From NCBI RefSeq assembly GCF_004359545.1, contig NZ_SCWB01000011.1, positions 21,240 through 85,239 of the forward strand: a stretch of 64,000 nucleotides of DNA, in the 5' to 3' direction. The position numbers were made by a program, and so were the translations under genes. Under the pieces are notes generated by a model. It was given only the letters and a program-made list of their open reading frames with translations. It had not been told where the DNA came from and searched no databases. This DNA comes from Macrococcus lamae. Lineage in GTDB: Bacteria > Bacillota > Bacilli > Staphylococcales > Staphylococcaceae. This document shows, in pieces, positions 41,557 to 48,941 of this stretch; within the stretch, counting starts at the first letter, position 1; each line of letters opens with the position of its first letter.

Positions 41557-41647
41557 TGGCAAAAGCTTTTTGTCATATTAATACCGAATACAGACACAAT
41601 CATGACAAAAGGCAGTTTGAATACTGTCTATTTTTGTGCTTGTATTC
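41557..41647 (+). ncRNA. Structured leader RNA of the Panacea/membrane operon
   Basis: Hairpin 1 is at 41557-41575 (TGGCAAAA / TTTTGTCA-type arms). A long stem pairs 41586-41599 with 41634-41647 (14 bp, one mismatch), enclosing a six-pair hairpin 41611-41616 with 41623-41628. The start codon follows 39 bp later. Could be a regulatory leader or a small RNA; no family recognised. Confidence 0.5.
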
Positions 41648-41685
41648 AGAACACTTGGAGCAGTTGTCGAAAGGGGGATATTATA

Positions 41686-42123
41686 ATGAGAGAGTTAGCC
41701 AATCATATTCTTAGTGTAGCTCATAGAAGTGATAGTCCAATTACTAATTTGCAGTTACAAAAAATTATGTATTTTACATTGGGATTTATGATTCAAAATA
41801 ATATATCAATAAATTTTGCTAGGGATATATTCGAAGAATCACCAATGGAAGCTTGGTTATATGGCCCTGTAGTACCTGAGATATATGAAACGTACAAAAA
41901 ATATAAGAGTTCTCCTATACCAGACGAAGGAGAGATTTCAGAAATCTTAGAAGTCCCACAACTCGGATTGGTGATTAGGAATTTAATTGACATCAATCCT
42001 TTTATCTTAGTGGAAATAAGTCATGAGCATCGTTTTTGGGATCAACATAGAAATGCAATCGTACACACAAACGAGAGACCTCAATATACATTTGATGACT
42101 TAGTAGAGGCTTTTAATGGATAA
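41686..42123 (+). CDS. Panacea-domain (DUF4065) protein, probable antitoxin
   Basis: A 145-aa Panacea/DUF4065 (SocA/GepA-like) protein. Family landmarks are ANHILSVAHRSDSPITNLQLQKIMYFTLG-type N-terminus, the PMEAWLYGPVVPEIYETYKKY core and the C-terminal RPQYTFDDLVEAF. Panacea domains act as antitoxins for many unrelated toxins (PanAT pairs). The ATG at 41686 has AAGGGGG about seven bases upstream; an in-frame ATG at 41602 lies inside the leader hairpin and lacks a ribosome site. It overlaps the next gene by 8 bp, the usual antitoxin-toxin arrangement. Confidence 0.85.
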   Translation: MRELANHILSVAHRSDSPITNLQLQKIMYFTLGFMIQNNISINFARDIFEESPMEAWLYGPVVPEIYETYKKYKSSPIPDEGEISEILEVPQLGLVIRNLIDINPFILVEISHEHRFWDQHRNAIVHTNERPQYTFDDLVEAFNG

Positions 42124-43333
42124 CAAATACACATTAAAAGATATAAAGAAAGAATGGAATATTGATGTAGATACTAATATTACTAATATTTCTCAAGTCA
42201 TTAGAGATTCATATGAGAGTTATGTGAAGGATCCAGCTGAGTATAATGGTTCAGACATAAATTTTGAAGAATTACAAAGAAGTTGTGAGGGTTTACAGCC
42301 ACAGTTGATTCCCTATTCAATATTGACAGAAATAATATTCAGAAATGATATGTCTGAAAATAATTTAAAAATCAAAGAAATCAGAGAAACTACCTATGCC
42401 GAAATACTTCAATCAAATTACGAAAAGTTTTTAAATGATAAATATAGTTTGAATTCTGATTCAAAAAATATAGATCCTTTTCAAAATAATAACTTTATTG
42501 AAAAAGAACTTGTTGAGCAAGATAAAGAAAAGATAATTATTGTTTATAAGATGATTGAACATATAAAACTCGCTATTTCTCAGAAAGAAGGGTTGTATGA
42601 AAAACAATCTATTGCTATATCTAGGTTAAATAGTGATATTGATGAGAATCAAAAAAAGGTAAAAAAGTTTGAAGATTCGATAAAAAAATTGTCTGATATA
42701 GAAAAATCTATAGAAAGTGTGTACCCTCAATTTGTAGCTATACTAGGTATTTTTACATCTATTATATTTGCGGTATTTGGAGGTTTTAATCAAATATCAG
42801 CTGTAGGTAAAAATTTACAAGATACTGAGATCACTAAGTTATTGATATTCTTACCTATGGTTATGTTGGGTATTATATTTCTAGTATTTATTTCATTTAA
42901 TGCAATAAGTAAGCTCACAAATCTTCCTCTTTCAAGTTGTAAGTGTGAAGATAAAAAGAATTGTGACTGTCAATTTCACGAAAAGCATCCATCTATTTTC
43001 TATTCAGGCATCTTATTTTTTTATATAATGTGCATTGGAGCTTTATTAAGAATATATTCCATAAAAGACCCTAAAATCACTTTATCTTCTATGTTTAATG
43101 AAATAAATGGTGATGATGCAATACCTACTATTTTATTAAGTGTTTTAATCATTCTAGCAATTATAATGTTAACTAGGTATTTACTTAACGGAAGGGTAGA
43201 AAAACCAAAAGATACTATTGCTACTAAAGATATAGTTATTGTTGCAAGAAAAGATTTGTATACATTCACAATTATTAATATTTCAATTAGTATATTGTTT
43301 TTCTTAATTGTACTGATGATTATAAGAAGATAG
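42116..43333 (+). CDS. Coiled-coil membrane protein, candidate toxin/effector paired with Panacea protein
   Basis: A 405-aa protein with no recognised family. Residues 1-200 are cytoplasmic-like and highly charged; about 155-201 is predicted coiled coil. Five membrane segments follow: about 206-222, 242-262, 293-314, 336-356 and 382-402. Between TM2 and TM3 is a Cys/His cluster (C275, C277, C283, C285, H288, H291) that could bind metal. It starts inside the Panacea gene and is very AT-rich, unlike core genes. It ends 130 bp from attR. As PanA partner it would be expected to be toxic, perhaps at the membrane; that is inference. It is much larger than typical small membrane toxins, so a sensor-effector in abortive infection is an alternative. 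Confidence 0.7.
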   Translation: MDNKYTLKDIKKEWNIDVDTNITNISQVIRDSYESYVKDPAEYNGSDINFEELQRSCEGLQPQLIPYSILTEIIFRNDMSENNLKIKEIRETTYAEILQSNYEKFLNDKYSLNSDSKNIDPFQNNNFIEKELVEQDKEKIIIVYKMIEHIKLAISQKEGLYEKQSIAISRLNSDIDENQKKVKKFEDSIKKLSDIEKSIESVYPQFVAILGIFTSIIFAVFGGFNQISAVGKNLQDTEITKLLIFLPMVMLGIIFLVFISFNAISKLTNLPLSSCKCEDKKNCDCQFHEKHPSIFYSGILFFYIMCIGALLRIYSIKDPKITLSSMFNEINGDDAIPTILLSVLIILAIIMLTRYLLNGRVEKPKDTIATKDIVIVARKDLYTFTIINISISILFFLIVLMIIRR

Positions 43334-43336
43334 CCA

Positions 43337-43437
43337 AAAAGTAGCCAACTTTTGATAAAAGTAGCGACACTGTGAGAAGTAAATCAGAAATAGAATGCTT
43401 AAACCCCTTGATACATAAGGTTTTGAGACTGTGAGAA
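43337..43437. repeat. Right-end integrase arm-type repeats
   Basis: AAAAGTAGC at 43337-43345 and 43357-43365; TGTGAGAA at 43371-43378 and 43430-43437. They mirror the left-end set. Confidence 0.6.
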
Positions 43438-43462
43438 ATTACAGTTAGTGTAGTTCGGGATT

Positions 43463-43476
43463 GAGTGGGAATAGAA
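43463..43476. repeat. attR: right attachment core
   Basis: GAGTGGGAATAGAA, a direct copy of the guaA terminal codons at attL. Confidence 0.88.
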
Positions 43477-43482
43477 ATGAAA

Positions 43483-43511
43483 AATCCTCTAGCCTTTAAG
43501 GTTAGAGGATT
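43483..43511. terminator. Bidirectional terminator at the ancestral guaA end
   Basis: Stem AATCCTCTAGCC / GGTTAGAGGATT with one G-U and loop TTTA, lying between attR and the convergent oxidoreductase gene. Before integration it would have ended guaA transcription. Confidence 0.75.
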
Positions 43512-43521
43512 ATTTAAATTA

Positions 43522-44652
43522 TTATTCACTATCTTCTTTCGACGGCAGCGGATAGAACCCTGCTTTGAACTGCTGCCATAAGGGCTCTGGCAATTCATGT
43601 TTGTTTGGATCGTGTAAGTCGAAGTATGAGATAATCTCGTCTTGTCGTCCTTCTTTGATCTTACCTACAAAGGCATGATCGAGTAGGAGTTCTCTGCCGA
43701 CTGCTATGAGTTCTACACCTGTATTAAGCGCTTCAATCGCATCATCTGCTGTGAAGATTGAACCGATACCGATTAAAGGCACACGACCATCGACCCATTT
43801 GTGCAGTAGTTCGATACGATTCTGTCCGGCATACTTACCTTCGTGTACATCGCCATGAATGTGCATGAGTGAAGCGTGCAGGTAATGAAGCGGCTTCTCA
43901 ATCAGGCTTTTGATCAGCTGCTCTGTCAGTTCCATTTTAATTCCCGGGTTATAAGCTTCTTCCGGCGAGAAGCGGTAACCGATAATGAAGTGATCATTAC
44001 CATGTTGTTTCACTGTATTCACCACTTCGTCTACTACTTTCGTTGCGAACAGGAACGGGTCTTTCCACTGGTCAGTTCGCTTATTGAAGTGAGGAGAGAC
44101 AAACTGGTGAATGATATAACCATTTGCACCGTGAATTTCTACGCCGTCGAATCCTGCTTCAATGGCACGGCGTGTTGCTTCGCCGAATGCTTTGATGGTT
44201 TCTTCGATTTCGTCCGCTGTTATTTCTCTAGCAGAATGCGTATGCTTCTGACCAAAGCTTTTCAGTTCCATGGCACTAGGTCCTGCAACGTCGCCATCTG
44301 GTGTGTATTCGGGTAATGCCTGCACACCGCCATGATGAATCTGTACGATCGCTTTTGCGCCGTTCTTTTTCATGACAGCTGCAAGTCTTTTCAGACCTTC
44401 TATGTCGCTGTCGCGTGCAATTGAAGGCTGCCCTGGGAATGCCTGTCCAAGTTCTGTAACATAAGTCGCCGCTGTAATAGACATGCCGACGTCTTTTGAA
44501 CGACTTTCCATATAAGGAATTTCTCGATCTGCAATCGTGCCGTCTTCATTTGAGGAAATATGTGTTAACGGTGCCAGCACGAAACGATTTCGTAGTTCTA
44601 CACCATTGTTTAACGTTAAAGGCTGAAACAAATCTTTATATTTAGGGTTCAT
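43522..44652 (-). CDS. NADH-dependent flavin oxidoreductase (old yellow enzyme family)
   Basis: FMN-binding TIM-barrel ene-reductase-like enzyme, 376 aa. It starts YKDLFQPLTLNNGVELRNRFVLAPLTH. The active-site region is EIHGANGYIIHQFVSPHFNKRTDQW, with the conserved His and Asn. The phosphate-binding end is LIGIGSIFTADDA. The ribosome site is AAGGAGAC. Physiological substrate unknown. It is convergent with guaA and now separated from it by the island. Confidence 0.92.
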   Translation of the reverse strand: MNPKYKDLFQPLTLNNGVELRNRFVLAPLTHISSNEDGTIADREIPYMESRSKDVGMSITAATYVTELGQAFPGQPSIARDSDIEGLKRLAAVMKKNGAKAIVQIHHGGVQALPEYTPDGDVAGPSAMELKSFGQKHTHSAREITADEIEETIKAFGEATRRAIEAGFDGVEIHGANGYIIHQFVSPHFNKRTDQWKDPFLFATKVVDEVVNTVKQHGNDHFIIGYRFSPEEAYNPGIKMELTEQLIKSLIEKPLHYLHASLMHIHGDVHEGKYAGQNRIELLHKWVDGRVPLIGIGSIFTADDAIEALNTGVELIAVGRELLLDHAFVGKIKEGRQDEIISYFDLHDPNKHELPEPLWQQFKAGFYPLPSKEDSE

Positions 44653-44833
44653 TAGTAAGTCTCCTTATATGATAAATAAGTTCTGTCGTAAAGCTTATTA
44701 TATTGTAGTGAGTGAAAGCAAAACATTTGATTGTTAAGTCCATCCTGTCACAAAATTGTGCAATCTTCTGCTGATACTATATTAAGACTTTGTTGTATGA
44801 TGGTCTTATAGAATGATAAGAAAGGTGATAGCA

Positions 44834-45022
44834 ATGAACTCAACATACAAAAAGCTATTTGTATTTATTCTTGGACTGATTGAAATCATCGCAGGTTTTG
44901 CTGTATATAATACGTCAGTATTCGGCGGCATAACACTGGTTGCGTTAGGATTGATTTTCTTTGCAGTCATGTTCATGATCAACTTACGAGAAAAAGATCC
45001 AAAACATCCTTACATTTACTAG
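44834..45022 (+). CDS. Small membrane protein, function unknown
   Basis: A 62-aa protein with two predicted membrane segments (FVFILGLIEIIAGFAVY and GGITLVALGLIFFAVMFMI) and a charged C-terminus. The ATG at 44834 follows AAAGGTGATAG; an upstream in-frame ATG at 44813 lies before that site. Not recognised further. Confidence 0.7.
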   Translation: MNSTYKKLFVFILGLIEIIAGFAVYNTSVFGGITLVALGLIFFAVMFMINLREKDPKHPYIY

Positions 45023-45048
45023 AACAACAACATAGATGGATAACGGAT

Positions 45049-45071
45049 GCTCTTACAGAGCGCTCTTTTTT
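45049..45071 (+). terminator. Terminator after the small membrane protein gene
   Basis: GCTCT-TAC-AGAGC hairpin, then GCTCTTTTTTT; may also serve the convergent gene. Confidence 0.6.
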
Positions 45072-45073
45072 TG

Positions 45074-45772
45074 TTATAAATGATGCTGTGAAAAAATAAT
45101 CTCAGTCTTCAGTTGTTTACGCGCTTCATAAGCATTGAGCGCTTTTAGCTGTTCAATTATTTTCTGTTGTAAGGTGAAGGCAAGTTCCTGGGTCGTGACT
45201 TTGGCAGAAAGTTCAACAATCTTCTGATCATCGATATCCCATTTCTCTAGCTTGATTTTATTGCCGTCGATTTTCCCTTTATGACGTTCGAATGCCACTG
45301 GACCGATTAACGTTGGGGTATCCATATTTGTCAGATAAGGTAAGAATGAAGCGGGCGTGTCTGTCGATAAATGGGTATGGCTTTCGTCAAGTGCGGGCAA
45401 AATATGGTCATCTACTGGTACTTCGTTGACATGCGTCACGCTCAATGTCTGCTTATTGATGCCATATTCAATCTCCAGCTCACCGTTAATGCCATCTGCT
45501 TCTGCCTGTTCAATAGCACGTTGTATGTCGTTATCCATGACAGGATAGCGTTTCTTATACTGAATCTCCAGAAACTCATCGTCTTCTGATTTTCTGATGC
45601 GTATCGTTACTTTATTGTGATAATTTTGTCGTTCCTGATGATCGATGAACTGCACGAGAAAATCTTCATCTTTCTTCTTAGCGCCGAATGCTGCTAGAAT
45701 ATCCTGATCGATATGGCCTTTATTGTCGAGTACTTTTGTACTGTCTGCGTATACTTTCACTTCATAGCGCAT
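45074..45772 (-). CDS. Hypothetical protein (possible CYTH-like beta domain)
   Basis: A 232-aa soluble protein. Alternating basic and hydrophobic strands (KVTIRIRKSEDDEFLEIQYKKRYPV; AFERHKGKIDGNKIKLEKWDI) recall triphosphate tunnel (CYTH) proteins, but the ExExK motif of that family is not seen at the N-terminus, so I do not assign it. The C-terminal 60 residues are helical. The ATG at 45772 follows GGAGGAA with six bases between; another start five codons upstream precedes the ribosome site. Confidence 0.7.
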   Translation of the reverse strand: MRYEVKVYADSTKVLDNKGHIDQDILAAFGAKKKDEDFLVQFIDHQERQNYHNKVTIRIRKSEDDEFLEIQYKKRYPVMDNDIQRAIEQAEADGINGELEIEYGINKQTLSVTHVNEVPVDDHILPALDESHTHLSTDTPASFLPYLTNMDTPTLIGPVAFERHKGKIDGNKIKLEKWDIDDQKIVELSAKVTTQELAFTLQQKIIEQLKALNAYEARKQLKTEIIFSQHHL

Positions 45773-45842
45773 AACTACTTCCTCCATTTTTCTGTGTGTT
45801 TACCCTATAAACAAATATCTAATAGAAATTTTACGAATTTAA

Positions 45843-45871
45843 TTGACAGCAATTAATAGATATTATATGAT
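45843..45871 (+). promoter_or_regulatory. Promoter of tRNA-Ser
   Basis: TTGACA (45843-45848), a 17-bp spacer and TATGAT (45866-45871), 16 bp ahead of the tRNA. Confidence 0.82.
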
Positions 45872-45887
45872 TGTTATTGTCTTATTT

Positions 45888-45980
45888 GGAGGAATACCCA
45901 AGTCCGGCTGAAGGGATCGGTCTTGAAAACCGACAGGGGCTTAACGGCCCGCGGGGGTTCGAATCCCTCTTCCTCCGCCA
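45888..45980 (+). tRNA. tRNA-Ser (anticodon UGA)
   Basis: Class II tRNA of 93 nt with encoded CCA. The acceptor stem GGAGGAA pairs with TTCCTCC. The anticodon stem-loop is CGGTC-TTGAAAA-CCG with anticodon TGA. A long variable arm (GGGGCTTAACGGCCC-like) is followed by the T arm GGGGGTTCGAATCCCTC. Confidence 0.97.
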
Positions 45981-46014
45981 TTATTTTTAAACCAAGACTA
46001 ATATTTTGATATGC

Positions 46015-46043
46015 AGATGTCCACTCCAGGGCATCTTTTTTTT
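46015..46043 (+). terminator. Terminator after tRNA-Ser
   Basis: AGATGTCC / GGGCATCT stem (one mismatch) followed by eight T. Confidence 0.75.
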
Positions 46044-46089
46044 ATGTCTGCTATAATATAAAGAAAATTCAGATTTTTAGAGGTGGCAC

Positions 46090-47175
46090 ATGAAAATTAC
46101 AGCGATTGATATGAGACTTAAGTCATCCCCACTCAGTAAAACATTTAAAACATCGCTCCGAGTAGTGGAAGCGGTGGAAAGTTTGTATGTCTTTATCCAT
46201 ACAGATAGCGGTGCCATCGGACTTGGTGAAGCGGTGCCTACTCATGCGATTACAGGCGATACTATACCGGGTATTTGTGGTGCTATTCATATTATTAAAG
46301 AAAGACTGATTGGACAGGATATTTCTATAGATCTGCTGCCGGTTATTCAGCAAGCAATTATCGGGAATACAAGTGCAAAAGCTGCACTTGATATGGCGGT
46401 ATACGATTTGCTGGCTCGTGAACAACAGCAGCCGTTATACGAATATCTTGGCGGAACTTATCAGGAGTTTGAAACGAGCTACACAGTTAGTCTGAACAGA
46501 CAAGAAGAGATGACGGCAGATGCGCTGCAGTACAAAAATCTGGGTTTTAACTATCTTAAAGTGAAGCTTGGCGGGAAAGTCGAAGAAGATATTGAGCGCA
46601 TTCAGGCAATTAGAGAAGCAGTTGGGGAAGATGTTAAGCTCGGCATTGATGCGAACCAAGGATGGTCTGTCAAAGATGCTGTTAAGTTCTGCCTTGAAAT
46701 TGAACGTCGCGGCATCGGAATAACAGTCATTGAACAGCCTGTATTCAAACGAGACATTAAAGGACTCGCTGAAGTAAAGAGAAACACGAAAGTGCCTATC
46801 ATGGCGGATGAAAGCTTATTCTGTGTCTATGATGCTAAAGAGCTCGTTGAACAATGGGCAGCAGATAAATGGAATATTAAGCTTATGAAAACAGGCGGTC
46901 TCTATGAAGCTCTGAAAATCCATCAGATTGCTTCTGTGCCGTGCATGGTCGGCAGTATGATGGAGTCGCATGTTTCTGTTACAGCAGCACTGCATCTGAC
47001 GATGGCTATCAATGCAGATCAGGTAGATTTCGATGCGCCGCTGATGCTGAAGGAAAAACCAGTATCTGGCGGCATCCATTACGAGAAGAACTATGTCACG
47101 TGTAATAGGGACAATGGACTTGGAATAAATAATACGGCGTTATGGGAGGAACTTAAAGATGAGAAAAGTATGTAA
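46090..47175 (+). CDS. ykfB: Dipeptide epimerase (enolase superfamily, L-Ala-D/L-Glu type)
   Basis: Enolase-superfamily epimerase, 361 aa, probably converting L-Ala-D-Glu from murein to L-Ala-L-Glu. The second-sphere and catalytic elements are visible: FNYLKVKLGG (KxK lysine), KLGIDANQGW, IEQPV, MADES and WNIKLMKTGG (second lysine). The C-terminal cap lid has GSMMES. It overlaps the NlpC/P60 gene by 17 bp; the two enzymes act in sequence, which supports the substrate call. Confidence 0.88.
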   Translation: MKITAIDMRLKSSPLSKTFKTSLRVVEAVESLYVFIHTDSGAIGLGEAVPTHAITGDTIPGICGAIHIIKERLIGQDISIDLLPVIQQAIIGNTSAKAALDMAVYDLLAREQQQPLYEYLGGTYQEFETSYTVSLNRQEEMTADALQYKNLGFNYLKVKLGGKVEEDIERIQAIREAVGEDVKLGIDANQGWSVKDAVKFCLEIERRGIGITVIEQPVFKRDIKGLAEVKRNTKVPIMADESLFCVYDAKELVEQWAADKWNIKLMKTGGLYEALKIHQIASVPCMVGSMMESHVSVTAALHLTMAINADQVDFDAPLMLKEKPVSGGIHYEKNYVTCNRDNGLGINNTALWEELKDEKSM

Positions 47176-48064
47176 TGTCGCAGTAGGAACCGTCTGGTCA
47201 GCGCCGGACAAAACACGTGAAGTTGACGCAAAAGCATTAACACATCCAGCCGATATACAGCAGTGGCTGCTTGGATTATCGCTGGACGAAAAATTATCAT
47301 TCAGTGAGGAGCTGAGTATCGATACACAGATTCTGTACGGTGAAGAAGTAGAAGTACTTGAAGAGCAGGACGAGTGGACGAAAGTTGCCTGCATTCATCA
47401 GGCATCTGAACAGCATGAACTCGGATACCCAGGATATATTCCTAGCAGTCAATTGTCAGATCCATTAAAAATTGATGAGGACAGTCGCTATGCACGTGTC
47501 ATTGTGCCAAAGACGTTATCCTATAAAGATAGCGCGCCGCATATCGTTCTCAGCTTTAATACGACACTCCCAGTAATATCAGATTCAGAAGAATTTGTTA
47601 CTGTCATGAGTCCGGATGGTCCACTAAAATTACGTACAGCAGACGTCGTTATTCAGCAGAACTACTGGCCGGACATTCAGCATGACTTTAAACAATTGTA
47701 TAATACCGCGAGACAGTCTATAGATCTTGGGTATTTATGGGGAGGCATGTCGAGTTACGGTTATGATTGTTCCGGCTTCGTCTATCAGATGTACCGTCAT
47801 ATGGGTCATAAATTGCCGCGCGATGCACACGAGCAGTATGCAGTGACACATCCGGTAGAAAAAGATGAGCTGATGCCGGGAGACCTTGTTTACTTTTCGA
47901 GCAATCAGTCCATCGATTCCATTTCCCATATCGGTATTTATATTGGTGACGGCATGATGATTCATTCACCGCATACACCAAAAGCTATAGAAGAAATGAC
48001 CATTAATTCAGGATACTACGAAACTATTTACGTAGCAGGGAGTCGAGTGATTGACTTCCAGTGA
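47159..48064 (+). CDS. ykfC: NlpC/P60 murein-peptide endopeptidase (YkfC-like)
   Basis: Cysteine peptidase, 301 aa, of the YkfC type that cleaves gamma-D-Glu-diamino acid bonds in murein peptides. Two SH3-like domains cover about 1-160. The catalytic domain has C204 in GYDCSGFVYQMY and H257 in SISHIGIYIGDG. There is no signal peptide, so it should be cytoplasmic and act on recycled peptides, as in Bacillus. It starts inside ykfB. Its 3' end overlaps the convergent hydrolase gene by 41 bp. Confidence 0.9.
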   Translation: MRKVCNVAVGTVWSAPDKTREVDAKALTHPADIQQWLLGLSLDEKLSFSEELSIDTQILYGEEVEVLEEQDEWTKVACIHQASEQHELGYPGYIPSSQLSDPLKIDEDSRYARVIVPKTLSYKDSAPHIVLSFNTTLPVISDSEEFVTVMSPDGPLKLRTADVVIQQNYWPDIQHDFKQLYNTARQSIDLGYLWGGMSSYGYDCSGFVYQMYRHMGHKLPRDAHEQYAVTHPVEKDELMPGDLVYFSSNQSIDSISHIGIYIGDGMMIHSPHTPKAIEEMTINSGYYETIYVAGSRVIDFQ

Positions 48065-48776
48065 TGATATCAACCAGCATCAGGCCGAATGAGTGAAAGG
48101 CCTGGTGTATTTTAATGGAGTCAGGATGATCAGTCATACAGACAAATAACAATACTTTGTCGTTACTTCTTATGATGCCGACTTCATGTCTGACATGATC
48201 AAATTCTCCAGACTTAGTTCCTATTTCTACAGCACTGTCATCAATATACAGACGGATTTTTTCCTTCAACTGCTGATGTTTCATAATGTTAAACATTTCT
48301 TCAAAATGCTCATGAGCGGTAATCATCTTTAATATACTCATCATATCATTAGCAGAAGTCATATTATCAAATCCTGAAAGCCGTCGTTCTGTATCCATCA
48401 TCTTTCTATTCAGAACAGTATAAGACCAGTTATTTTCCATGAAATAATGATTCAATTGATTCATACCGATATATTTTATTAAAGTATTGGTTGCTGTATT
48501 ATCGGACGAAATAATCATCAATGTCACAAGGTCGCGAATACAATATTCATTAACTGACAGATAAGGAGAAGGACCGCACCCTTCAATACGTGTATCCAGT
48601 TGTAGCGATCTATCCAGCTCGTCATATAGAAAAGTATAAATATATAACATAATAGGTAACTTAATCAGACTTGCTGAAGGAAACTGCATATCAGCTTGAT
48701 AATCGCTGTATAGAACTTTGTTATCATCTGCTAATATCACTGCTTTGGTTTTATTCTCTTCAAAAAATAAATGCAT
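48024..48776 (-). CDS. Class A beta-lactamase-like serine hydrolase
   Basis: Penicillin-recognising hydrolase of the class A fold, about 250 aa. The motifs SxxK (S36-L-I-K39 in PSASLIKLPI), SDN (91-93 in SSDNTATN) and KSG (188-190) are present. An E-R-R-L-S stretch stands where class A enzymes have ExxLN. No signal peptide or lipobox is visible from the chosen ATG (48776, GGAGGG nine bases upstream), so a role in intracellular peptide or ester hydrolysis is as likely as beta-lactam resistance. A longer reading from 48827 has a weak hydrophobic start only. It overlaps ykfC tail to tail. Confidence 0.82.
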   Translation of the reverse strand: MHLFFEENKTKAVILADDNKVLYSDYQADMQFPSASLIKLPIMLYIYTFLYDELDRSLQLDTRIEGCGPSPYLSVNEYCIRDLVTLMIISSDNTATNTLIKYIGMNQLNHYFMENNWSYTVLNRKMMDTERRLSGFDNMTSANDMMSILKMITAHEHFEEMFNIMKHQQLKEKIRLYIDDSAVEIGTKSGEFDHVRHEVGIIRSNDKVLLFVCMTDHPDSIKIHQAFHSFGLMLVDIITGSQSLDSLLRK

Positions 48777-48860
48777 ACCCTTCATCCCTCCATGTTCTTT
48801 ACTGATAAGTATAAATAAGTAATCCAAGTGTGACTAACATTTAAACAGTATATTTTAGTT

Positions 48861-48911
48861 TTGTAAACCTTTTCAGAAAACCTTTACATACTTGTATAGA
48901 CAGATTACAAT
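48861..48911 (+). promoter_or_regulatory. Promoter, TreR operator and cre-like site of the tre operon
   Basis: TTTACA (48883-48888), a 17-bp spacer and TACAAT (48906-48911). TTGTATAGACAG at 48892-48903, inside the spacer, matches the B. subtilis tre operator TTGTATATACAA at 10 of 12. A cre-like 15-mer at 48861-48875 differs from consensus at one fixed base. Confidence 0.75.
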
Positions 48912-48941
48912 AAAGATAATCAAATTTAAGGAGATGACAGA

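Larger units (their letters stand above)
32359..43476. mobile_element. PICI/SaPI-like island integrated at the 3' end of guaA
   Basis: About 11.1 kb bounded by a 14-bp direct repeat. Contents in order: HEPN-like gene and tyrosine integrase (minus), repressor (minus), Cro-like regulator, small genes, excisionase-like protein, primase-helicase, iteron origin, small terminase subunit, two phage-regulator-like genes, then a Panacea-domain gene and a membrane protein gene. Large terminase, portal, capsid and tail genes are absent. Having terS without terL, together with divergent regulators and an own replicase, is the recognised layout of a phage-inducible chromosomal island. Helper phage is unknown. 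Confidence 0.9.

Noticed and set aside
48024..48827. Acquired beta-lactamase gene
   Set aside because: No lipobox, no mobile-element context and base use like the neighbours; I call it a class A-like serine hydrolase only.
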